Shown here piece by piece: positions 1 through 12,399 of a DNA stretch of 64,000 nucleotides. Under the pieces are notes generated by a model. That model saw nothing but the letters and a program-made list of their open reading frames with translations, was not told the origin of the DNA and did no database searches. How positions within the stretch are numbered: position 1 is the first letter of the stretch; every line of letters begins with the position of its first letter. The translations under genes and the position numbers were made by a program. The stretch spans positions 186,001-250,000 of the forward strand of contig NW_025944327.1 of the NCBI RefSeq assembly GCF_000764305.2, written 5' to 3'. Origin of the DNA: Hyalella azteca (Eukaryota > Arthropoda > Malacostraca > Amphipoda > Hyalellidae).

Positions 1-409
1 AGAATTTGAAACAAAAACCAACACCAGGGACAACGGCTATAAACTAAAAAAAACGCGTTGTTGCTCATCTACGCGAAATTTCTTCTCGCTTCGGATCACT
101 GACATGTGGAACAGCCTCCCCGATTACATCGTTGATGCTCCGAGTATAAATACGCCTTCAAGAACAGACTAGATAAAACTATAGAGAAATATATGTTCAG
201 ACTTGAAATGCCTAGCACCATATCGAACCCAGTGGAAGTCTAGCAGCTATTTCAAACTATCGTCAGTCTTGAAAAGATCCGGTCGAGGGAACTGTTTTTA
301 GATCTACTGTGGACAAGTCACGAAAAGTACAAAAATCGGCGACAGGCCACATCAGGCCTACTCTTCAGCGCCGACATCACTATGTTATTATATGTTATGT
401 TATGTTATG
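1..409 (+). mobile_element. LINE 3' end (CR1/L2-like), plus strand
   Basis: It enters the window inside the reverse transcriptase ORF tail: FSLRITDMWNSLPDYIVDAP then SINTFKNRLDK (frame interrupted). It continues through a 3' UTR shared with 10,679-10,778 and 11,680-12,395 and ends in a (TATGT)n-like tail at about 380-409. A tandem-repeat tail rather than poly(A) is common in CR1/L2-type LINEs. Confidence 0.85.
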
Positions 410-880
410 ACTTAATTCGTTGGTGCGTGCATCTCAAACTTGAATTTTCCTTCGTTGTTAGTTACAAGTGAGTTTTGGTCAATATCTGCAACTAGAGTCG
501 TAGGCTAAGCCACGGAGCATGGATCGATAACTAGAAAAACAATTGAATGTGCGAATAAATGAAAGAAGATTGGAATATCTGGATTTATTTTAACATACTA
601 TAAAAATCTACCCCAAGACAGTGTGAAATATTTAAATTTACCGTCAGGAGGCAAATAGAATTTAAAAAATTGAGCCCATGAAATATTCGATGAAAATTGA
701 GTAAAAATTTCAGTAGATCTACACAAAATCAAATCAATAGAAGTAGAATTTTTTGTTGAACCAGTTTACCCGTTCCCAATCAGCCAAACAAAGGTTAAAT
801 TTATTAAATATTTACGTGAGAAGAATTGAACGTAATTCTAGTTATCAACTAAAAGGCCAAAATTTTAGATGACGATCGAA
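410..880. other. Intergenic, nothing seen
   Basis: AT-rich sequence between the LINE 3' tail and the TTAA element. Confidence 0.6.
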
Positions 881-2048
881 TTAAGGGGACCGTCTACCCT
901 AAAAATCGGAAATTTTGGCTATTCCGTTTTCTTGACTCATTTTGTAGCTGCTGAAGAAGCGCGTCTAACGCAGTTTACCGCATGTCTGTGCGTGCTATAG
1001 TTTTTGCGTAAGACAATTTTAAAAATATATAAAATGAACATTTTTTAACAATATGTACAAAGATTTATTTGAATTAAATCTGTATATATAGATCATTACT
1101 TTCGTTAATTACTAAGTGTTTGCACTCGTTTGAAAGCTACAAACGAGACGCGTTCAACAAAGCTACTACCATTGATGTACATGCAAAATTTTTTGTGTAA
1201 TGCAGTATTAAACTTTTATAAAATGAACATTTTATAACATTATTTACTAATAAATGGTATTTTTATGTCATTATTTAGGTTAATTGCAAAGTGTTTGCAC
1301 TCGTTTGAAAGCTACAAACAAGACGCGTTCAACAAAGCTACTACCATTGCTGTACGTGCAATAGTTTTTGCTGAATGCAGTTGTAACGTTATGTAAAATG
1401 AATATTTCATATATATATTTATATATAAAAAGTCCAATTTATAGCTTATTATTCACGTTAAATTTGACATAAATGGGTCTAAAGACGCGTGCTGGTACCC
1501 TGAATGCAAATAATTGGCAATGGGAAAGCTTGGGCTACAATATCAAGACTTTTTTGGGTATATTCTTCTGTTTTCAATGAATTTTACTTTATTTGGCTCC
1601 CCTGAACTATTTAAATTTTCGTTTTTTGTCTTTTTAAAAACCTATCTCCTCCTACAGCTTTCAAGCTACAGCAATGAGACATACAGTATACCATTCGATT
1701 CGTAAAGACCAAGGGAGGGGGAAAAATGAGAAAAATGGGAAAAATGCGCACAAAAAAGAAACTATGGGAAAAATGAGAAAAGTGATGTTAGAGTCGATAG
1801 GTATGATCTTTACAAATAGAATGATACGTGTCTCAATGTTGTAGGATGATATTTGTAGGAGGAGATAGATTTTCTAAAGTTCCCGTTTTTAGCCGTTTTC
1901 TATGAATTTCACGTTTTCTATCAATTTTTTCAAAAAGTTCATAGGAACAAAATGTTATTTTTTTTACATTTTACGTGTGTATGTGAAGTTTCACGATGAT
2001 CGAATAATAACTGTAGAAGTTTTTACGGAGGGTAGACGGTCCCCTTAA
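881..2048 (+). mobile_element. 1.16-kb TTAA-flanked inverted-repeat element
   Basis: Ends TTAAGGGGACCGTCTACCCT (881-900) and AGGGTAGACGGTCCCCTTAA (2,029-2,048) are perfect 20-bp inverted repeats including TTAA. TTAA targets suggest a piggyBac-type non-autonomous element, though GGGGACC ends are not the usual CCC. It codes for nothing recognisable; the ORF 1,514-1,705 lacks any domain. It contains a 175-bp direct repeat (gtgtttgcactcgtttgaaa at 1,116 and 1,291). Confidence 0.9.
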
Positions 2049-2473
2049 GGTACAGAATAAGTTGGCAATTTGTCCAAATAGTGTAAGCCGTTAAACGGCC
2101 GCTCTACAGCAGGCCTATTTTGGACTATATATATGCTGATCGAAAAAATATTTTAGGTCTGATGACGCAACTGTGACGCAAGACGTTGAAGCTGACCGGC
2201 AACACAGGCAACGTAAATGAAACGACGCTTAAAAAGTAATCGATTGATTACCAAATTAGCACCGATAAATGATAATCGTCATAAATTAGCAGTATTATTA
2301 GAACAAGTCATTATAAGGCAAATTATGAAAGTGAATACTAAGCATTTAATTTATTAGAATGATGGTTTTGAGCCCCGTTGGCAAGTAAGCCCGTAATTGT
2401 GATTACGTATCCGTATCATTACGTCGGTTGTGGAATAGGAAAGCCGTAAGCGGATAGAACTGACTTAGTTATT

Positions 2474-2748
2474 TAATGCTAGGACCAAGCCAAGATACGT
2501 ACTTGCGACCAAGCCAAATAATGCTAGGACCAAGCCAAGATAATGCTAGGACCAAGCCGAGGTACGTACTTAGGATGAAGCCAAGATAATGCTAGGACCA
2601 AGCCGAGGTACACACTTAGGACCAAGCCAAGATAATGCTAGGACCAAGCCAAGATAATGCTAGGTCCAAGCCAAGATAATGCTAGGTCCAAGCCAAGGTA
2701 CGTACTTAGGATGAAGCCAAGATAATGCTAGGACCAAGCGAAGATACG
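2474..2748 (+). repeat. 22-bp minisatellite (aagataatgctaggaccaag)
   Basis: About twelve units of aagataatgctaggaccaag plus cc, with a variant unit containing gtacgtacttagg inserted at intervals, giving a mixed higher-order pattern. Confidence 0.95.
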
Positions 2749-3777
2749 TTATCTCAAATTGGGTCATACTTCTGGAAAATGCTTCAATAAAATTACTAGA
2801 GCAAATTAAATGAACGAAATGAAATATAATTAACAATTACACATTCAAAGGGAAAAAGAAATGCGATCTGAGAAAGACATAAAGATATGCTTATTCGGTT
2901 CTGAAGTTCACCAGTAGAATATTTGAAATTCTGGTATTTGTTCATTATCACTTGAACGAAGAATAAAAGTTTGCATTCCGTGAGAAACCTGACACTTTCA
3001 CCGCCTTAAATTCCGGCTTCGACCCCGGCTTGAATTATTGAAACTTCTTCCATAAGCGATGCACGAAAAGTGTCATTTAAAACATAAATTACAATTACCG
3101 AATAACATGGACCCTACAATAAACGCATCAAGAAATGATGTCACTAAAGAAATGTTTAGTTTTTCATATTTGATCTGAAGAAACGTCACTGAAAGCATGG
3201 AAAAATTAAAAACATTTCTTGACGGATCACAAACTTAACGAAATAATTTTGAGGCAGACAACAAGAGTTGATTATCAACTGTAACATTTGCCTCATAAAG
3301 AAAAGTTAATTATTACAGGTGATTATTTATTTTCAAGTAATTTTTAAAAACACATGCAGAGCTGCCAGAACACTTTACGAATGTATTTTTTTATCAAAAC
3401 AAAACGCGCTTTGATTGGTGCTGACAACTCAGACTTCATTGAGCAAACAAAATGAAAAGTTTTTAAATGTGACTTTTTAAATGTGACATTTTAGGTATAA
3501 TTTAAATTCGAAGCTTTAACAGTTCACAGCAAAAATTAATTGCAGGAAAGTCAGTCAGAAAATTTCTGAAAAATTTCGCAGAAATGTCGACACTGCCACT
3601 TGAGCGTCTCAAAACCACGACGGATTCTCCGGGCTCGCAAACCATAGAAATACGACAAAAATCTGGCAAGTACAATTCAGCTCGGCAAATTGCTGCTCAG
3701 CGATGCAAGAATGCGGACAATAAGAGCAAACTACGCAAATGCCGGCGACGAGATAATTGCATACTTGACATGCTTGC

Positions 3778-3951
3778 GTAGCGGTTGTTTCGTGACGTCG
3801 ATACGAACTTGTTTCTCCTTAATTGAGCGAGTGGCAGGCGTGGTACTCATTAGTAGTCGTCATTAGTAGTCGTAGCGGTTGTTCCGTGACGTCGATACCA
3901 ACTTGTTTCTCCTTAATTGAGGAGTGGCAGGCGTGGTACTCATTAGTAGTC
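3778..3951 (+). repeat. 94-bp tandem duplication
   Basis: Two copies start gtagcggttgtt(t/c)cgtgacg and end gtggcaggcgtggtactcat plus tagtagtc, 94 bp apart. It is visibly richer in GC than its flanks. Confidence 0.95.
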
Positions 3952-6638
3952 CTCATGGCACTCAAAGTTAAGTCAACAACTTACAAGAATTGCATGAAAG
4001 AGAAATAATACGGAATAAATTGTTTAATATATAAATTAATTCTGAATTAGTAACACGCGAATAAATTTTGGTGATGATGACTGAGGCCATGAAATTGGTC
4101 GTGACACTGTAAATTAATTGTATTACTTACAAAAGTTCCGAGGAACAGTAGCAATTTGAGAAAATTTATAAAGTGTAGCAATTAACAATGAAAAAATGGT
4201 AGTTGGCTAATACGAAAGATTGGTAAACACGACCGAAATCGTGAATTTTGCCGGTATGTCTTTAAAATCTGACTCAATTGTAGAAACGAGGCAGAATTAT
4301 ATTTTTTCCATGAACAATTTACAATGAGTATGGAAGCATCCAAAAGGAATGCTTCACGCAAGATTAAATTTAGTTGGTATAAGAGTATTAGCAAAATTGC
4401 ACGTCACTCCAAGAAAAGTGAAGCAACAGAAATAAACTTCGGGTAGGGAGGCAAACGTGTACATTTCTTAATTATCCCGTGATAAAATGTAATTGATTAA
4501 TATTTTAGTTTGTAAAATGTAGGGAAAATCATCGGCAGTCGGATTGGGCAGTGTTTTAATGTCAAAACCACCTTCGTTAATGTATTTAGAGTAATTTACA
4601 GAAATTTAATATGAGAGAAAGCATAGGAAGAAAAGTTAAAAAGAATTAAAATAAAACATTAAAAAATCTATACAAACTTACAGTGAACATTTGAAAACTA
4701 CAGAGGGAGAATATAACTTTACATAATTCATAGATTTGAGAAGGACTCACCATAATGGTCATAAAATATTTATGCTGTGCCCACTGCCCAGTTTTTACCA
4801 ATGAAACTAGATAGATAAATCAATGTAATAAAACTAGATTGGAATCATTGGACTACCTTCGATTTTTTATCCCAATAGAGAGCAAGCCTTAAAATGACTG
4901 TTTCGAGGGCTCAATAAAGTAAACGTTCCGTAAACGATAAATTTAATTCTGCAGGCAAATGGACGTTCCAACCAATAAACCTATACTCGTTTTTATTGAA
5001 TTTAAACCGGAAAAAGATCACTCCTCGCGTCGAATAAATCATCTTCCAAATTTAAAATAAGTTCATCCAATAATTATGTGCTACAAGCAAGGTTAAAGTA
5101 CAGAAGTAGTGCGCAATGTTATCCTTCAAGTAAATACGAACTGATGTCGCTTATACTGTAATCTATGATATTTAAGTTGAAAAACTTATTGTTTCAAATC
5201 CTATACGTATCCGTACAAAATAAATCAAATAACAAATCAAAGCATGCCTAATGCATGGGTTCAAGTAGTAATTTTATCGCAAGTGTAGCTCAATTAAGTA
5301 ATGAAAGTTAAATTGCATAAGAGCGAGTAAAGGTTCTTTTTAAATACGAGTTGTAATTGTGTCGAGTAAATTATTTCAAGAATAATCTTAAAATTTGTCG
5401 CTAAAGGAATTATGTTAAGTTAAATTTTGATAAACACCGAAAAAGAATTTTTTCATTGATTTGATTTAATTTTAGAATCAGAAAATAAAAACAAAATCGA
5501 TCAGAACAGTAGAAACTTTTAAAGGTTTCTAAAGAACTACGAATGAAACACTGCATATAGTGCAATCAACTTTTTGGTCAACAAAAACGATAAAACCTAA
5601 ACTTTTTGGTCAACCGAAACAGACAACCTAAGTCCTATGAGTCGTGAAATTGTACGGCAGGTAAACAATTTGGTGAAAATTTATACGGTGAACAAGTTCA
5701 TGGATGCGCATAAGTTGAATGTAAATTCTTCTCCATTACAACATAGAAGTGATGCACCAATCAATTTATCTGAGAGATTTCAGTTTTCAATGATTCTTAA
5801 TGTGCTGCAAGTCACGTAGCTCAATAAATGAAGTAAAGGTAAAAAATTAAGAACACGTCAATAAAATAAATTTACAAACGCGGGTTGTTGACCTGGACCT
5901 GGCTGCCTCTACGAGCTTGGTTGGGTATTAATGTAACTACCTATACACTACGTTCTGATTTGATATATGAATACCGAGGGTATCTTTGGTCTGACATGAA
6001 TACGCATCATGGATTGGGGATGATTACATGGATCTGTCTTTGATACTCATAGTTTCCGGCACTCCCAAAAGTTTACTGTAGATTACTTATCCTTCATGAA
6101 CGGAAGACGGGCTGAAGCTATTAGTGCGATTGTTTACACATACAGGCATAAGATAATTTAACCCAATGACAATAAAAAATTTATTAATTGTCTAAATTTT
6201 TTACTAAACTTGAGCAAGACATCAATATAACGCAGATAACAATTATATTTAGCCATCGGTTAATCTCGAACTAAATTGTAGCAGCAACACATATCAAACG
6301 CCACATCGCTGCTCGGTGGATTAATTTTGATCAGCCTTCAAATTGTCTTGAACTACAAAGTCCAATTCGAAAATACAAATCATATTACCATTCGGTTCAA
6401 GAAGAACGGTGCCAGGTTATGAAAAGAAAAAGGAAAATTAGGTGAGAACTAATTCTAGGAAAGTTATGCTGCCCAGCATAAGTGAATGATTAGTTAGTTG
6501 AATTAAAAAATTATTTTCTTTAATCAGGTTGTTCATAGATGTAATGTCTTAAAAAAAGGGGATATTGTGAATTGGATTTTATGCCTGATTACCAAACATC
6601 TTTCCAATGAGTTTTATACATAAAAACAGCTTTACCGA

Positions 6639-6820
6639 GACCTAGTGGTTATTCACTTCACAGTGGCAAAAGGTCCGTTATAATTTCACGAGTATCAGTT
6701 GAGCCGTTTCTTAAAAATAGACATGGTATTGACAAATTTTTAAATTCAACTCGAAAATTCTCCAAAACCTAGAAATTTATTCACTTTAAAGCGACAAAAA
6801 GCCCGTTATAATTTCACGAT
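6639..6820 (+). repeat. 127-bp-spaced direct duplication
   Basis: Two copies with cctag, tattcactt and ccgttataatttcacga at about 6,640-6,693 and 6,768-6,820. The intervening sequence is diverged. Confidence 0.75.
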
Positions 6821-9199
6821 TTAAATTAGACAATGCAATTGGCCAGAGCATTTCAGTGCGAAAAAAGTGTGACTCACAAGTCGAATAAAACATAAGACTT
6901 GCCTTAAGCTCATGAATATGAATTATAAATGGCAATAACACACAAATGAATTTGGCGTTAACGCACAATAAATAATTTTTTTGGTGTCACAAAAATAATT
7001 GCTTCATTATTCAGAGGTATATATAGTGCAAGTTTGGATTTGCGCGTGTAAGTTTCATTCTACGAAGGTTTTCCACCTCTAATCAAACCTAGCGATGGGT
7101 GAAGGTTGGCTACCGCACCCCAGACTTCCAATCAGTTTGGCAGGGAGCGACGTTACGAGCTCGATGTGAAACGAATCGAGAAGTCAAACATAGTCGGGCG
7201 GTAAATAAGAGCGGGGGTAAAGAGAGCGTCCTTTATAGGAATGGAACATGCACTGAAATGATACTGCAGTCGTTTTATATGCTTGAGGCTGGGTTTTCAG
7301 ACGCTCGTCGCATTTTATGAGATAAGACCTCGTTTATTAGAGAGCAAATATTATTTTAAAGATTCACAAACTTATACCTGCACCTAAATAGTTCAAATAA
7401 AAATTTCGGGCACGTGAATAGTAAAACATGCACGCATGGAATCATTAGGAACACAATAACATAAATCCTGCAATTCTTGAGTACAATAGCATGACAGTGA
7501 CGAGTGTCAGACGTGCTCTGCGTCAGACGAGTACAAGCTACTGGCGACGTGTGACCTGACGTGCAACGTACAACACTGACGTCGCTGAATTAATCTCATT
7601 TCAGCGACAATGACAATCACAATTCACGATGAACGCAGGATTCAGAATTTGAATGAGCCTCATGTTGAACAATAAGTTGAGTGAAGTTGTCGCAGGTATC
7701 CTTGATCAATGAAGTACAGGATTTGTGTTCCGTTTCCTATCGTGCATAGTTTTCTTCGTATTCACACATGCATATTATTCAGTTGTATATGCAGAGGAAA
7801 GTATATCAAGTATATCTTTCAGTAGCTAGCGAGCATTAAAAAAAATTGCCAAGATTATCCTTGAAAAACCATCGAAAGATAGTTGCACTGCGGTTTAAAA
7901 TATAATTTGAAATTTATACATGCGATTGAAAGACTTAAAAAATCGGTTGTAGTTCATTTGGTACAAGAGAATGCCTGGCTTCATCTTTCTGCTAAGGACT
8001 GGCATTCTTGAGTGACGAATTGGGAGATCAAATAAGGTTCCCTTCAGCGAAACATTCAGCGCTGCATCTTCACTCTCAATATGACGAGGAAGCAACACCG
8101 TTAACCACGTATTCATCACTTGGATGATGAAATTACACTGAAATGATACAGAGCTTAAATAAGCTTCTCACAGAAAAAAACGTAGTTTTCTATACAAATG
8201 CTCCTTCATTTTATGACGTAAAATTTCCATAGTCGTGTGCATATGAGTAAGCGTTTTAATAATGACTTGGGTAATTTGAATATCATACGAAAAGTGAGCG
8301 CTTATTTTGGCTTAAAATACGTAAGATTTCTACAAGCGTATCTAAGAAGCAGAGCTAACTTCGCTAATCCGGGGGTGAATTGAGAGGAACAAAGGATAGA
8401 TGTTGGTGTTTTGAAAATTTATTTAAATTTCATAAATTTTCGAGGTCCGATAATTGTTATTATACAAAAATAAACAGATAAGTTTGGCTCAACAGAGCCT
8501 CTTTCTTTCGGTTGGCAGTATGAGTTTGCTTCTATTTTAGCGGGAGCAATAATTGAATAAATGGAGAAGGAGGCTAAAAGAAACGTTAGAACTACCCTAT
8601 TTGAAACAATAATCTCAGCTTCTTCAGTTACTCAAAATTTTTTGATTCATATGCATCAATAGCAAATAATTTCATATATATTTCAAAATGACATATAAAT
8701 AATTACGTTTTCCATCAAAGCCAAGACCAACCAGGAGCGAATTAAAAAAAACCTATTTCACAGATCGACATGACAGAAAAAAGAATATTAATCACTATAC
8801 AAATTCATCACTAAATCTGCCTCATTATACTTAACCTTGACCGTGGCTTCAACGGCAAATGGAACAATTCTGACTGGCTTGCCCGTCAGAATTGGGCATC
8901 ACAATCCTGGAATTTGGTGTAGCAAAACAGCATTACTAATACATTAATTACAAGTGCTGATTGAAAAAGAATTATTACACACAAAACCTGCTGCTTTTGC
9001 CGTTTTGATGAATTGTTGAGTATATAAGAATTCTTGTTGCTTCCGGTCGATACATTTCGGTACGATCGAATGGCGGGAAATCTAACTTTAATTAATTAAT
9101 AATTGGCATCTTATGGACGTGAATACTCAACAAATAAGTGCGCTTTATTGTCCAAAAAGAGACGCACTTTCTCAGTCACAGACCGAGCAGAGAGTTGAC

Positions 9200-9292
9200 G
9201 TAGCACTGATGCGCCTATTTGCCGGGCCAAACTGGGTCAGGATGGATGACCCACACAGAACAAAAGAAGCGCACTCACTTCTTTGAGTGTAA
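9200..9292 (+). mobile_element. Dispersed 'CGCC..TGGGTC' repeat, copy A
   Basis: GTAGCACTGATGCGCCTATT, TGCCGGGCCAAACTGGGTCA, GGATGGATGACCCACACAG and terminal CACTCACTTCTTTGAGTG. It is one of six copies in the window. Confidence 0.8.
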
Positions 9293-9951
9293 TCACTGAG
9301 TATTGTTTAGGTACCATTAATCGTCTGTATTGCAAATTTTAAGCGTATATTTACTGAGGCGCCTCCATAACCAACATTAGGTCACAGAATATTAATTTTT
9401 GGGTAGCGAAATCAAGCGTTCAATGTAGCAAGAATAGGCAGCGTGTAAGATTTACGTTGTTATACAAACACGTAGCTGTGCGATAAGTAAAAATAAAGAA
9501 TCCGCACCTGCTGCATCAGCTACCATTGCAAGATAATTGCCGGTGTTATTTAATCATTAGCAAGAAAAAGATAATTTAAACAATAATTGAATAATTTTGC
9601 TGATACGGTTCTCCCATAACCACTGAACTTGAGCTTCGGTAGACACATGATTGATAGAAGCTGGCCATCGATTAGCCTCTTATAATTATAGTGGAAATTA
9701 TATTATAATATAAACATCAGTCCTTCACTTTTTTATTAAATGACATGAATCCGGACACCGTTGCCACCGAGTCTACGAGTACAAATAAATAACATTGAAG
9801 ACACATATTTTAATTGACAGAGAGGGACGGTAAGACCACATGTACTACGTCGCAAAACAAACAATAAATAATGTCACATACTTACCAAGTAATATGTATA
9901 CACAAGTTACAATTTCAGTCTGACAGACTAAAGACTAACGCCGACTGGCGC

Positions 9952-9972
9952 AAAAAAAAAAAAAAAAAAAAA
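9952..9972 (+). repeat. Poly(A) run (21 nt)
   Basis: A homopolymer without a recognisable element attached. Confidence 0.95.
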
Positions 9973-10276
9973 CAATAAACGGATTCCCGTGGTCCCAATT
10001 TCCTTCCAATTAAGTGTGGAAAGCAGTTAATGACTATCGAAAGTTTAGTGTATCAACAAGTGAGCATACAAGCCGTGATAAGTAAACCAAATCAATGGCT
10101 TACGCTACGCTCATTTGTGACGCGATTGTAAAATTACCAGGAGTTTGCATGGACAAAAGCACCGAAACGAAACAGTTTGATTCTGAGGGCATAATTATCG
10201 AGATAAGCTTTTAGGTGCGGATGAGTGGACAGTTTGATCGGGTTACTTGAGTGTAAAAAGATCAAGCAATTAATTA

Positions 10277-10476
10277 AAAGACTTAAGTGCGTGAATGGAT
10301 CAAACACGAAATACTTAAGTGCGCGAATGGATCAAACACTAAAAAGACTTAAGTGCGTGAATGGATCAAACACAAAAGACTTAAGTGCGTGAATGGATCA
10401 AACACAAAAGACTTAAGTGCGTGAATGGATCAAACACAAAAGACTTAAGTTCGTGAATGGATCAAACACTTAAAAA
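10277..10476 (+). repeat. 32-bp minisatellite (acttaagtgcgtgaatggat)
   Basis: Six units of acttaagtgcgtgaatggat plus caaacacaaaag. Confidence 0.97.
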
Positions 10477-10678
10477 GAGTGCCGCAGAAGTTGATCCTGA
10501 AGTCGACAGTTACGAAGTCTTTTCGGCCACGGAAAGTCTTTTCGGCCATCATAACCACGTCTGCACAGGAAAATAAGAATAATGAATTATTCACTTCGAA
10601 AATTTAAATTATTTAATTCGCACGAAAATTAAAACAATTACGGAATACAATAAATACGCACATACATTTACGATTTGA

Positions 10679-10778
10679 GATCTTCTGTGAACAAGTCACG
10701 AAGAGTAAGAATCGGCGACAGGCCACATCAGGCCTACTCACTTCAGCGCCGAGATCACTATGTTATGTTATATGATAG
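10679..10778 (+). mobile_element. LINE 3' stub of the same family
   Basis: About 100 bp matching 303-405: GAACAAGTCACGAAGAGTA, CGGCGACAGGCCACATCAGG, CACTTCAGCGCCGAGATCAC and a TATGTTATGTTATATG tail. Such extreme 5' truncation is typical of target-primed reverse transcription. Confidence 0.9.
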
Positions 10779-11679
10779 GTGAAATAAACACAATCAATAC
10801 AGACTGTGCAATTTATTAAATTGAGAATAGTAAACACACAAAATTTAATGTTTTTTTTTTTAAAAAGAAACCCCGCTTTTAATCAGCTGAGAACGAAATC
10901 GAAGAAAGCTAAATTATTTGTAAAATTTTTTTAAGGTAACGAGTGGCATAAAATGTCCGATAACATTATTTGATAAAATCTTTATGAAATATATTTTAGG
11001 TTTGATAGTTTTTGTGTTTTATCTGCATACATTAAATATGCCCAATAAAATGAAAAGCTTGAATTTTATGTCTAGCAAATGCTATAGGCACGGACTGGAG
11101 TGAGCGGAATGGAGAACATTTTCATAGGCTTGTTGTGCCAGAGGCCATTAAAATGTTTGCTTCTTTGAATCACAAAGAGTTGGCGCAAGAGTTTTAGGTT
11201 TGGTCTTTGCTTATTCATCATTCTTGAGATTTTCCGGGTGTAGAAGTCGTAAAAAATTCTGCTTGGCTCAACGTAGCGAAATAAAATTCTAGTAACGACA
11301 ACATGACATTTACACCGTTATTTTGTTAATAAAAGCTTTGCCTGTTTCCGAGCCTTTCTCCAAATTTCAACTCCAAGGGACAAGTACGATGGTGACGTTG
11401 AAACATGCAGGAGAGCAAAACAGAATATAAAACTATCAAAAATATTGTAATTACGTGATCATCTTTGAATGAAAAAATATGTGAAACTTAGAATAAGCGT
11501 TGATTGCATTCTTTAAACAATTCATTTAATGATGAACTGCTTCCAAGTTTTGTGAGCAACAGTTGAACCGAAATCAATAGCTTTTTCTCCGCAGCAGCGA
11601 ACAGGTGAGAGGCACCAATAGTCTGATGTGACACTGTCAGCGTTCATGATGGATGAAGAGTTGACACATAGAATGGAAG

Positions 11680-12395
11680 TGTCGGTGTTGAAGAAATAGG
11701 CCCATGACCTGTTGCCGATTTTTGTACTTTTCGTGAATTGATTCACTGGAGATCTAAAAACTTGCCTATTGACCAGATCTTTTCCTAACTGACGTTGGTT
11801 TGAGCTAGCTACTGGACTTCAAAACCCAGTCCATATGGTGCTAAGCATTTCAAGTCTAAACACATAGTTCATATCTTTATCTAGTCTGTTCTTGAACGCG
11901 TTTATAATCAGAGCGTCAACGATGTAATCGGGGAGGCTGTTCCATATGTCGATGACTAGAGGCGAGAAAAAATGTCGCCTCGATGAGTTGCAACGCACTT
12001 TTTTTTTTAGTTTATAGCCGTGGCCCCTGGTGTTTGTTCTTCCTGGTTCCTGGTTTGCTTCAAATTCTAGTAATCCTTCTGGGACCTTGTATAAACCATG
12101 AGTTTACATGTATACTTCAGTGAGGTCCCCACGCAGACGTCGATGACACAGGCTTTCAAGCAACATCTTTCTCATAAGGGTTGCTCTTCAATCCTGGAAT
12201 TATCCTTGTTGAATACTCTCCGACGACTGTTTTGGAAACGCCACACGGCGTTTCCAAACTCTATATAGACTCTCCAAACTCTATCGGACGCACGACAGCG
12301 ACAAATAACAGATTCATCGCTTCTGCATCTAGGAACTCGTAGGAGCCTCTGAAAAGTCCAAGAAGTTTATTGGATTTAGTAGCTTGCGTTTCAGT
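11680..12395 (-). mobile_element. LINE 3' fragment (CR1/L2-like), minus strand
   Basis: The minus strand reads with stops and frameshifts as the end of a non-LTR reverse transcriptase ORF: KSNKLLGLFRGSYEFLDAEA and LLFVAVVRPIEFG, then NKHQGPRLKLKKKCV, then a degraded MWNSLPDYIVDA-like block. The same 3' end occurs at 1-409. It is 5'-truncated and dead. The clade call is by general resemblance. Confidence 0.85.
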
Positions 12396-12399
12396 AAAC

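Larger units (their letters stand above)
2049..9199. other. Intergenic stretch, no gene seen
   Basis: AT-rich, with the 22-bp array (2,474-2,748), a 94-bp duplication (3,778-3,951) and a 127-bp duplication (6,639-6,820). ORFs such as 3,584-3,781, 7,099-7,320 and 7,895-8,119 are short and unrecognised. Confidence 0.65.

Noticed and set aside
2474..2748. CRISPR array
   Set aside because: Units are contiguous with no unique spacers, and the window is clearly eukaryotic; the same holds for the other arrays.
7099..7320. 73-codon plus-strand ORF in a slightly GC-rich patch
   Set aside because: No homology I can name and no flanking gene structure.
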